A DNA stretch of 16,933 bases, taken from Burkholderiaceae bacterium (GTDB lineage: Bacteria > Pseudomonadota > Gammaproteobacteria > Burkholderiales > Burkholderiaceae). Position 1 is the stretch's first letter. Every line of letters starts with the position of its first letter. The stretch is taken from assembly GCA_947457745.1 (NCBI GenBank), contig CANGWT010000022.1, forward strand, positions 1 through 16,933, in the 5' to 3' direction. A program made the translations under genes and the position numbers. The notes under the pieces are model-generated. The model was not told the origin of the DNA, made no database searches, and saw nothing but the letters and a program-made list of their open reading frames with translations. Positions 7,794-14,743 of this stretch are shown piece after piece.

Positions 7794-7910
7794 ATTTTTA
7801 ATGGTAAATAAACTAAATACCTCATGTCCTCAATTTACTCTTAATGCCCCTATAAATCCACAAAGTGTTACCAATACCTTACTAAATTGTGTACCTATTT
7901 CTCAATAGAT

Positions 7911-8684
7911 TTATTTCAAGAAGGCGTCATAGAAGGTTTTGATAATGAGTATGGTGACCAAACTGAAGAAGCCTTTACGAATAAAGGAGTTGCCGTGCTT
8001 AATGGCAATCTTGGTGCCAATTTGACCGCCTACCAGATTAGCGCTAGCTAATAGCAAGCCGAGCTTCCAGTCAAAGTAGCCTAGATAGAAAAATACACAG
8101 AGCGCCCCTAGATTGGAGGCGATGTTCAGAAACTTGGCAGGTGCTGCAGAGCGTAAAAAATCAAACCCTAAAACACGGGTGTAAAAGAGCTTGTAAAAAG
8201 CACCGGCTCCTGGTCCTAGGAAGCCATCATAAAAACCAATGATGCCGGCGCCTGTTGAGGCAATGGCCTTTTGTTTATGGTGATGATGTTTTGGAGCATG
8301 CACTAGACCAGCATTGGATTTGATATTGAAGATCAGTAGTGCTAGCAATAAAAATGGCAGGGCGCCTCTGAGCCATTCCGTCGGTAAGCGAGTAACGAGG
8401 TAAGCCCCCGCAACCGAAGCAAAAAAAGCAAAGGAAGAAGAGATGACCACCAAGCCCCAAGGGCTCTTATTGGCTCGGCTGTATTGAATAGCTGAACCAA
8501 TCGTGCCCACGATAGAACCAAACTTATTGACTGAGAGTAGGGTGGCTGGTGGAAAGCCCGGTAGGGCTGCAAACAGTGCTGGAACCTGAATCATTCCCCC
8601 GCCACCAATGATGGAGTCGACCAATCCCGCAAATAATGCGAAGGCAAACAATAAGCTAAGGTCGAATACGGAGAGTTCAAGCAT
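7911..8684 (-). CDS. TauE/SafE (TSUP) family membrane permease, YfcA-like
   Basis: This encodes a 257-residue polytopic membrane protein of the sulfite/organosulfonate exporter TSUP family. Both half-repeats carry the family glycine-rich motif: GLVDSIIGGGGMIQVPAL (20-37) and GFYDGFLGPGAGAFY (150-164). Seven or eight hydrophobic segments fit the family topology. The central loop between the halves holds a histidine cluster (H129, H133-H136) followed by lysines. Family members move small sulfur- or carbon-containing anions, but the substrate here is unknown and no sulfur or taurine genes are near. It is divergent from the pseudouridine synthase gene and upstream of usp on the same strand, separated from it by 126 nt. 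The start has no clear SD. Confidence 0.9.
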   Translation of the reverse strand: MLELSVFDLSLLFAFALFAGLVDSIIGGGGMIQVPALFAALPGFPPATLLSVNKFGSIVGTIGSAIQYSRANKSPWGLVVISSSFAFFASVAGAYLVTRLPTEWLRGALPFLLLALLIFNIKSNAGLVHAPKHHHHKQKAIASTGAGIIGFYDGFLGPGAGAFYKLFYTRVLGFDFLRSAAPAKFLNIASNLGALCVFFYLGYFDWKLGLLLASANLVGGQIGTKIAIKHGNSFIRKGFFSLVTILIIKTFYDAFLK

Positions 8685-8800
8685 GCTGTCTATTCATTTT
8701 CTAGTTCTGATGGGTGCTACTGCCCCATTTTAGAGGGTTTCTTTTTGGGCGCACTTGGATTGCATCTCCTATCTTGGTGGGAGTGGATAATCTAGTACAA

Positions 8801-9694
8801 ATGAAAGTCAATTCTGAAGGGGTCTCCTCATCTAGGGTGTATTTGCCTGCGGGGCAGCGCTATGCTTCTTTGCTGGATTTCTTTATTAGTAATTTCCCAC
8901 ACATAGATCGTGATGAATGGGAATCTCGTTTTACAGAGGGCCTAGTAATGACTCAAGAGGGTGAAGCGCTTGCAGCTAGCGGTGCTTATCTGCCTAATAC
9001 TCATCTACTGTATTTCAGGCGCCTAGCTCGTGAACCAGAAATTCCTTTCGAGGAAGTCATCCTATTTCAGGATGAGCATATTTTGGTTGCGGATAAACCC
9101 CACTTTTTGCCAGTAACCCCAAGCGGTCTTTATCTACATCAAACGCTACTCAATCGTTTAAAGAAAAAAACAGGTATTCAAGACTTAAGTCCTATTCATC
9201 GCATTGATCGCGATACCGCGGGGTTAGTCATTTTTTCAGTCAAACCTTCAGAGCGGGCGCAATACCAAAATCTATTTAGAGATCGAGCAGTCAAAAAAGT
9301 ATACGAAGCCATAGCGCCGTATTCAGAAGAGCTGATCAAAAAACTGCCGCTGACTTATGAAAGCAATATAAAAGAGTCTGAACATTTCTTGCAAATGGAA
9401 GAGGTGGATGGCATAGCAAATACAGATACTTACATTGAGTTGATTGAGATAAATGCACCCTGGGCTAAATATCGTTTAACTCCCGGCAGTGGCAAGAAGC
9501 ACCAATTACGCTGTCATCTCAACAGTTTAGGCATCCCCATTCGACATGATCAGATCTATCCAAACCTGACGCCTTATCAAGAGTATGATTTGGACTTTTC
9601 TAAACCCCTGCAACTCTTAGCAAAACAGATTTATTTCGACGATCCGGTAACGGGAAAAGAGAGATTCTTTATGAGTCAAAGAGTATTAGCTTGA
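8801..9694 (+). CDS. RluA-family pseudouridine synthase
   Basis: This encodes a 297-residue RluA/RsuA-superfamily pseudouridine synthase from the ATG chosen here. The catalytic motif is PIHRIDRDTAGLVIF with the essential aspartate at D136, preceded by the substrate-cleft segment VADKPHFLPVTPSG. The C-terminal RLTPGSGKKHQLRCHLNSLG is the conserved R-TG-HQIR/L-H-like motif. An N-terminal S4-like stretch is weak. Target RNA (rRNA or tRNA) cannot be told. The same frame stays open upstream to a GTG at 8714 (326 residues), but the extra 29 residues do not look like the family. Another GTG at 8783 has a GGTGGGA that abuts it too closely to act as SD. I favour ATG 8801, moderately. The stop is 7 nt before dusA, so the two form an RNA-modification operon. 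Confidence 0.88.
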   Translation: MKVNSEGVSSSRVYLPAGQRYASLLDFFISNFPHIDRDEWESRFTEGLVMTQEGEALAASGAYLPNTHLLYFRRLAREPEIPFEEVILFQDEHILVADKPHFLPVTPSGLYLHQTLLNRLKKKTGIQDLSPIHRIDRDTAGLVIFSVKPSERAQYQNLFRDRAVKKVYEAIAPYSEELIKKLPLTYESNIKESEHFLQMEEVDGIANTDTYIELIEINAPWAKYRLTPGSGKKHQLRCHLNSLGIPIRHDQIYPNLTPYQEYDLDFSKPLQLLAKQIYFDDPVTGKERFFMSQRVLA

Positions 9695-9701
9695 AATCCG
9701 T

Positions 9702-10784
9702 ATGACTGTAAATTCCGCCAAACGATTGGCTGTAGCCCCAATGATGGAATGGACTGACCGTCATTGCCGCTCTTTTCATCGCTCACTAACTAAAGATGCT
9801 GTTCTGTATACCGAGATGGTTACGACAGGTGCTCTTCTTCATGGGGATGTGCCGCGCCATTTGGATTATTCGCAAGATCAGCATCCAGTTGTGCTACAGC
9901 TAGGTGGCTCTGAACCTTCCGATCTAGCTAAAGCTGCAGACTTAGCCCAGCAGTGGGGCTACAACGAGATTGACCTTAATTGTGGTTGCCCGTCTGAGCG
10001 CGTGCAACGTGGAGCATTTGGCGCTTGTTTAATGGCTGAGCCACAACTTGTTGCCGATTGTGTCAAAGCCATGAAAGCTGCTGTCGATATTCCGATCACT
10101 GTGAAGCATCGCTTGGGATTGGATTCGATGGATGCAGCAAGCTCTGAAAAAGATTATCAATTTGCTTTGAGTTTTATTCTTGCGGTAGCGGATGCAGGTG
10201 CTAAGCAAGTTACCATTCATGCGCGTAATGCTGTTCTCAAAGGTTTATCCCCAAAAGAGAATCGCAGTAAACCTCCTTTGCGTTATGAGGTGGCTGCTAA
10301 GTTACGCTTAGATGCACAAAAGCAATTTCCGAACCTGAAGGTATTGCTCAATGGTGGATTAGAAACTAATGATCAAATCGCTGGCCATTGGGATGACTTT
10401 GATGGCTTTATGGTGGGTAGAGCAGCCTATCATTTTCCGGCCATGTTGCTCGGTTGGGATGACTTGATTAAGACTGATGGCGAAGCCGCTGGATATCTTT
10501 TTAGCGAGACCGAGTGGCATCGTATACAGATCGCATTGGTGAAGCAGGTACAGGCTTGGTTTGATGAATGTCGCGCCAAAGATAAGCCTTTTTATATCGG
10601 CGCGTTTACCCGTCATATTTTGGGCTTAGCCCATGGTAGGGCAGGCTCGCGCTACTGGCGCCAGCGTCTTTCTGATCACCATGCCTTGGCTAAAGTCCAG
10701 AGTAAGGCCGCGATTGTAGACTTCTTTATCGACGCCAGTCTCACCCTAGGGGATTGGGCGGCCTTTGAGTTTGATGAGGCATAA
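9702..10784 (+). CDS. dusA: tRNA-dihydrouridine synthase DusA
   Basis: This encodes a 360-residue FMN-dependent enzyme reducing uridine to dihydrouridine in the tRNA D-loop (positions 20/20a for DusA). Visible motifs are the FMN-binding APMMEWTDRHCR (12-23), LQLGGSEP (65-72), DLNCGCPSERVQRGAFGACL (91-110) with catalytic cysteine C96 in the GCP element, KHRLG (about 135-139), IHARNAVLKGLSPKENR and LNGGLET. The HARN-x-x-LKGLSPKENR segment is typical of DusA and distinguishes it from DusB and DusC. The length is slightly above the usual 330-345, owing to a C-terminal extension after the SRYWRQRLS motif. It starts 7 nt after the pseudouridine synthase and is followed by the tRNA-His unit, which has its own promoter. 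Assignment to DusA is confident. Confidence 0.95.
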   Translation: MTVNSAKRLAVAPMMEWTDRHCRSFHRSLTKDAVLYTEMVTTGALLHGDVPRHLDYSQDQHPVVLQLGGSEPSDLAKAADLAQQWGYNEIDLNCGCPSERVQRGAFGACLMAEPQLVADCVKAMKAAVDIPITVKHRLGLDSMDAASSEKDYQFALSFILAVADAGAKQVTIHARNAVLKGLSPKENRSKPPLRYEVAAKLRLDAQKQFPNLKVLLNGGLETNDQIAGHWDDFDGFMVGRAAYHFPAMLLGWDDLIKTDGEAAGYLFSETEWHRIQIALVKQVQAWFDECRAKDKPFYIGAFTRHILGLAHGRAGSRYWRQRLSDHHALAKVQSKAAIVDFFIDASLTLGDWAAFEFDEA

Positions 10785-10804
10785 ATCACCCGCCTAAGCC
10801 ATTT

Positions 10805-10834
10805 TTGACAGGGTTTTGGCTCAAAAGCTATAAT
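10805..10834 (+). promoter_or_regulatory. Full-consensus sigma-70 promoter of tRNA-His
   Basis: TTGACA at 10805-10810 and TATAAT at 10829-10834 match the sigma-70 consensus at all twelve positions, with an 18-bp spacer. Transcription would start near 10841, about 8 nt before the tRNA 5' end. The discriminator just after the -10 is not GC-rich. Confidence 0.9.
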
Positions 10835-10848
10835 CTGAGATCTTCAGT

Positions 10849-10925
10849 GGCGGACGTAGCTCAGTTGGTAGAGTCCCAGATTGTGATTCTGGTTGTCGCG
10901 GGTTCGAGCCCCGTCGTTCGCCCCA
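10849..10925 (+). tRNA. tRNA-His (GTG anticodon), CCA encoded
   Basis: The cloverleaf folds fully. The acceptor stem is 10850-10856 with 10915-10921 (one G-U). The D stem is GCTC/GAGT. The anticodon stem is 10876-10880 with 10888-10892, with loop TTGTGAT and anticodon GTG at 10883-10885. The T loop is TTCGAGC. An extra G at 10849 pairs with C73 at 10922; this encoded G-1 is the identity element of tRNA-His and must be retained by RNase P. The CCA end is encoded at 10923-10925. It is transcribed from its own consensus promoter and ends at the terminator at 10945-10975. Confidence 0.98.
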
Positions 10926-10944
10926 CCGAATATTGCATTATCCT

Positions 10945-10975
10945 AAGGCTCCCTTTGTGGAGCCTTTTCTTTTTT
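10945..10975 (+). terminator. Rho-independent terminator of tRNA-His
   Basis: A perfect 8-bp stem, AAGGCTCC (10945-10952) with GGAGCCTT (10959-10966), has a six-base loop and is followed by a T-tract interrupted by one C. It closes the tRNA unit and ends 10 nt before the next start codon. Confidence 0.92.
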
Positions 10976-10985
10976 ATACTTACCC

Positions 10986-11771
10986 ATGAAAAAATTCGAC
11001 TTTCTCCCTATTGTTTTCGGTCTAATGCTATCAGTGATTGCGCTGTATTTCATGTTGAGACCCTCAACTGCTGTTAGTGCGCCTGCATCGACCATTCCCG
11101 TAGTTAAAGTCGGCAATGTGTCTTGGGATCAAACTGAGATGACGATTGCCGATATGAAAACGTTTGCGACTGCTACTGGATTTGTGAGTCAAGCTGAGAA
11201 AAACGGCGGCGGACTCAATTACGAAGCGGGTTTTGTTAAGAAACCCGGCTGGACCTGGAAAACCCCGTACGGTGCTCCTGCAAAAGATGCTGAGCCCGCA
11301 GTGCACCTCAATCAATCTGAAGCAGCATCTGCATGTCGTTATTTTGGCAAACGTTTGCCTACCGAAGCTGAGTGGATTTCTGCAGCATTTGTAGAGCAAC
11401 GAGCTAATCCACCGACAGGTTTTGTTAAGGGCGAGCGTTATCCATTCCCGGGTGGTAGCACACCTGTGGTTTCTCATTGCTTAAGTGGCTGCGGCGACTA
11501 CAAAGGTGTTGCACCAGCAGGTACATTAAACCGAGGCACTGGTCATGTTCCTGCGGGCACTACCAAGCCTGGTGTCAATGGACTATTGGATATGGGCGGC
11601 AATGTTTGGGAGTGGACGGCTACTGAGCGTAATGGCGGCTTCATTACTCGTGGTGCATCTTGGTGGTATGGCCCTGAGAGACAAAAAGAATCTGATGTGG
11701 AATCTAAGCCAGCAGATATTGGAGTGGTTTACATTGGATTTCGGTGTGTGGCTGATGCCGTGAAACAATAA
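10986..11771 (+). CDS. Membrane-anchored SUMF1/FGE-sulfatase-domain protein
   Basis: This encodes 261 residues. Residues 8-23 form an N-terminal hydrophobic segment after MKKFDF, a signal anchor or uncleaved signal, so the domain should lie in the periplasm. The SUMF1 (formylglycine-generating/EgtB/PvdO/NirV) fold shows at VSWDQTEMT (45-53), YFGKRLPTEAEW (119-130), GLLDMGGNVWEW (199-210), TRGASWWYG (221-229) and IGFRCVAD (250-257). In true FGE the two catalytic cysteines sit between the GGS-x and GFRC motifs; here that stretch (222-253) has none, so FGE activity is unlikely. C165 and C169 (HCLSGC) may form a disulfide. Possible roles, by family, include PvdO- or NirV-like cofactor or protein maturation. 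The stop lies 3 nt before the helicase gene. No SD is visible, and the ATG is 10 nt after the tRNA terminator. Confidence 0.85.
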   Translation: MKKFDFLPIVFGLMLSVIALYFMLRPSTAVSAPASTIPVVKVGNVSWDQTEMTIADMKTFATATGFVSQAEKNGGGLNYEAGFVKKPGWTWKTPYGAPAKDAEPAVHLNQSEAASACRYFGKRLPTEAEWISAAFVEQRANPPTGFVKGERYPFPGGSTPVVSHCLSGCGDYKGVAPAGTLNRGTGHVPAGTTKPGVNGLLDMGGNVWEWTATERNGGFITRGASWWYGPERQKESDVESKPADIGVVYIGFRCVADAVKQ

Positions 11772-11774
11772 GGA

Positions 11775-13100
11775 ATGACCAATCTTGCAGTCGACCCATC
11801 CGCCATTGAAATCACCTCTGAATACCAGGAGGTAATCGACGCTATCGAGCGTCACGACCCTTATATTTTTGTCAGCGGTAAAGCGGGCACCGGTAAGACC
11901 ACTTTAATTGGCTATCTGCGTGAGAACATTCCTGGCAATGTAGTGGTAGTTGCGCCAACAGGCGTAGCTGCATTGCAGGTAAAGGGTGTCACGATTCACT
12001 CTTTCTTTCGCTTGCCACCTCGCCTGATTTTCCCAGAAGAGGACATCAAGCCTCTAAAAGATAAGCGTCTCTATAAAGATATCCGTCTACTCATCATTGA
12101 TGAGATCTCGATGGTGAGAGTAGATGTAGTTGATGCAATTGATCTGTTCCTACGCGCTAACGGACCCCGTAAGAGTGAATCCTTCGGCGGCATACAGGTG
12201 ATGTTTGTAGGGGACTTATTTCAGTTGCCGCCGGTTGTATCTCAAATGGATATGCAAGTTCTCTCTGAGCGCGGTTACGAAGGTCCTTACTTCTTTTGCG
12301 CTAATGCGCTGCACCGTAAAGATGTCACGATGGTGGAGTTGTCTAAGATCTTCCGCCAAAAAGACGCGCACTTCGCTGGCTTACTCAATCAGATCCGTAT
12401 CAATCAAGACATTGATGAAGCGCTCGGCACTTTAAATGCGGTTTGCTATGAAACCAAAAAAGAAATTGATGAGCAAACCATCACACTAACCACGACTAAC
12501 GCCCGTGCAGATCAAATTAATGGCGCAGGATTACGAGCACTCACAACCGATGCCAAAGTGTATATGGGCAATAGCACTGGTAAGTTCAATGTGGATGATC
12601 GCAATCTACCATCACCTAATCAACTCACTTTAAAAGTGGGGGCAAAGGTGATGTTTACCGCAACCGATAGCAATTTTCCTAAGCGCTGGGTCAACGGTAC
12701 TATTGGCGTCGTTCGCGAACTACTGCCCAACACTGTGAAGGTGATGGTGCAAAACGGCTCTTACTCGAATACGGTGGAAGTTAAAGGGCATCAGTGGGAA
12801 TCGTATCGCTATGACCACGACATGATGTCTGGCAAGATTTCACCAAACATCATTGGTACCTTTGTGCAGATCCCGCTAATGCTAGCTTGGGCTGTCACTA
12901 TTCATAAGAGTCAGGGCAAGACCCTCGATAAGATCAAAGTAGATTTATCCTCGGGAGCTTTTGCATCAGGACAAGTTTATGTCGCCTTGAGTCGCTGCAC
13001 CTCCATCGAGGGTATTACTCTTGAGCGCCCCATACAGCCAAAGGATGTCAGCTGCGATCAAGAGGTGAAGCGTTTCTATCTAAACTGTTTACCTGGCTAA
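11775..13100 (+). CDS. PIF1/RecD-like superfamily 1B DNA helicase
   Basis: This encodes a 441-residue helicase with the SF1B motif set. Motif I is SGKAGTGKTT (34-43), Ia VVAPTGVAAL (58-67) followed by the PIF1-typical GVTIHSFFRLP (71-81), II LLIIDEISMV (105-114) with D109/E110, and III FVGDLFQLPPV (144-154). Motif IV/V-region sequences include VNGTIGVV (306-313) and AVTIHKSQGKTLD (373-385), and motif VI is VYVALSRCTS (401-410). PIF1-like helicases unwind DNA 5' to 3' and remove G-quadruplexes or R-loops in eukaryotes and some bacteria. The protein is a lean core without extra C-terminal domains. It starts 3 nt after the SUMF1 gene. The only SD-like AAGGA directly touches the ATG, so translational coupling is likely. 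It converges on the GGT gene with a 6-nt gap. Confidence 0.93.
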   Translation: MTNLAVDPSAIEITSEYQEVIDAIERHDPYIFVSGKAGTGKTTLIGYLRENIPGNVVVVAPTGVAALQVKGVTIHSFFRLPPRLIFPEEDIKPLKDKRLYKDIRLLIIDEISMVRVDVVDAIDLFLRANGPRKSESFGGIQVMFVGDLFQLPPVVSQMDMQVLSERGYEGPYFFCANALHRKDVTMVELSKIFRQKDAHFAGLLNQIRINQDIDEALGTLNAVCYETKKEIDEQTITLTTTNARADQINGAGLRALTTDAKVYMGNSTGKFNVDDRNLPSPNQLTLKVGAKVMFTATDSNFPKRWVNGTIGVVRELLPNTVKVMVQNGSYSNTVEVKGHQWESYRYDHDMMSGKISPNIIGTFVQIPLMLAWAVTIHKSQGKTLDKIKVDLSSGAFASGQVYVALSRCTSIEGITLERPIQPKDVSCDQEVKRFYLNCLPG

Positions 13101-13106
13101 TTTTTC

Positions 13107-14696
13107 TTAAAAGCCCGCTGCCAAGCCATCGCGACGATGATCACTTCCAGCAATATAAGCATCTTTTGTTTCTTCGCCTAATAAGGCAATGGCTTGAGCG
13201 CTACCAAAGTCTAGGCTGTTAGCTGGCATCACCGTCACCTCATGCCCCATCGCTTTTAATTCTTCGACTACTGCAGTTGGCATGGACGCTTCAACAGTGA
13301 GTTTGCCCGCATCATCAATTCTCCAGCGGGGTGCATCTGAGCAAGCCTGTGGATTGAGATACTCATCAACAAAGCGCATCACAAACTGAAGATGTCCCTG
13401 TGGTTGCATATTGCCACCCATCACACCAAATGCCATAGTGGGTTGATTACCCTTAGTGAGAAATGCGGGGATGATGGTGTGAAAAGGGCGCTTACCTGGT
13501 GCCACTTGATTCGGATGGCCATCAAGCAAACTAAAGCTCATGCCACGGTTATGAAAGGCAATGCCACCTGGAGCAACTACACCAGAACCAAAGCCTTTGA
13601 AGTTCGACTGAATATAAGAAATCATCATGCCGTTCTCATCCGCAGCACAAAGGTAAACAGTGCCTCCAGCATGTGGATCTCCAGCGCCATAGCTACCCGC
13701 TTGATTGTGATTAATCAGTGCAGCACGGCTAGCCAAATAACCTCTGTCTAGTAGAGCGCTCGTTGACACTTTCATAGTGCTGGCATCGGATATATGAGCA
13801 TAAGCATCAGCAAAGGCAATGCGCATGGCTTCCACTTGCAGGTGAATGCGCTGCGCAGAATTGGCTGGATATTGTTTTGCGTTAGCTGCTTGCAAAATAC
13901 CGAGTGCCATCTGGGCTGCAATGCCCGAGCCATTGGGAGGAATCTCATGCAAGGTGTAATCGCCATAATCAAATGCCAATGGCTCAACCCAGTCCGTTTG
14001 ATTTGCAGCAAAATCTGCCATGGTGAAGCAGCCGCCTGTGCTTTGAGCAAAGTCGACCATACTTTGGGCTAATTTACCCGTATAAAAAGATTCACCTTCA
14101 GTGTTGGCAATTTCACGCAAAGTATTAGCTTGGGCAGGATAGCGCCAGAGTTGACCGGCAGTTGGCGCTTTCCCGTCAATTAAAAACGATTCACTAAAAC
14201 CAGGTTCATTCTTCAGAATGGGAATTGCTTCGCGCCATTGACGAGCGATTACTGGTGAAACTGGAAAGCCGTTCTCAGCATAGTCAATAGCGCGCTTGAA
14301 GAGTTGCGCAAAAGGCAGCTTGCCAAATTTACGAGATAACTCAATCCAACCTGAAACCATGCCGGGCACAGTCACGGTATTCCAGCCAATCAAATCCATT
14401 GCTGTTTTGCCGGAAAAATATTCCGGCGTCCAAGCAGCTGGAGCACGACCAGAGGCATTCATGCCGTGAAGTTTTTTACCATCCCAAATGAGTGCAAAGC
14501 CATCGCCACCAAGGCCATTCATGGTGGGTTCAACTACGGTGAGTGTGATCGCAGTAGCTAAGGCTGCATCAATCGCATTGCCGCCGTTTTGCAAAGCCTC
14601 AATACCTGCTTGTGTGGCCAATGGTTGTGAACTAGCAACTGCATTCTTAGCAAGGACTGGGGCACGGCCACCACCAAAGGGAGGGGAAATCAACAT
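13107..14696 (-). CDS. Gamma-glutamyltransferase-like Ntn-hydrolase without signal peptide
   Basis: This encodes a 529-residue GGT/cephalosporin-acylase family protein. NAIDAALATAITLTVVEP (40-57), MNGLGGDGFALI (59-70) and ASGRAP (81-86, with the carboxylate-binding-type R84) belong to the large subunit. Autoprocessing would occur before T346 in HAGGTVYLCAADENG, exposing Thr as nucleophile of the small subunit; GSGVVAPGGIAFHNRG and GKRPFHTIIPA follow. The GGTVYL context is that of GGT-like acylases rather than classical TTH-type GGT. There is no signal peptide: the protein begins MLISPPFGGG and reaches the conserved core at once, so it should be cytoplasmic. It follows the Bug gene by 47 nt on the minus strand, suggesting an operon. 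The substrate is a gamma-glutamyl or other amide compound, not identifiable here. The ATG lacks a good SD. Confidence 0.92.
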   Translation of the reverse strand: MLISPPFGGGRAPVLAKNAVASSQPLATQAGIEALQNGGNAIDAALATAITLTVVEPTMNGLGGDGFALIWDGKKLHGMNASGRAPAAWTPEYFSGKTAMDLIGWNTVTVPGMVSGWIELSRKFGKLPFAQLFKRAIDYAENGFPVSPVIARQWREAIPILKNEPGFSESFLIDGKAPTAGQLWRYPAQANTLREIANTEGESFYTGKLAQSMVDFAQSTGGCFTMADFAANQTDWVEPLAFDYGDYTLHEIPPNGSGIAAQMALGILQAANAKQYPANSAQRIHLQVEAMRIAFADAYAHISDASTMKVSTSALLDRGYLASRAALINHNQAGSYGAGDPHAGGTVYLCAADENGMMISYIQSNFKGFGSGVVAPGGIAFHNRGMSFSLLDGHPNQVAPGKRPFHTIIPAFLTKGNQPTMAFGVMGGNMQPQGHLQFVMRFVDEYLNPQACSDAPRWRIDDAGKLTVEASMPTAVVEELKAMGHEVTVMPANSLDFGSAQAIALLGEETKDAYIAGSDHRRDGLAAGF

Positions 14697-14743
14697 GGAT
14701 CTAATCTATTCAATAAGAAGGTGTGAGCAAAAGGAATGGGCAA

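Noticed and set aside
10805..11077. Open frame of 90 codons across the tRNA-His unit
   Set aside because: It covers the tRNA promoter, the tRNA, its terminator and the start of the SUMF1 gene; the translation has no recognisable features.
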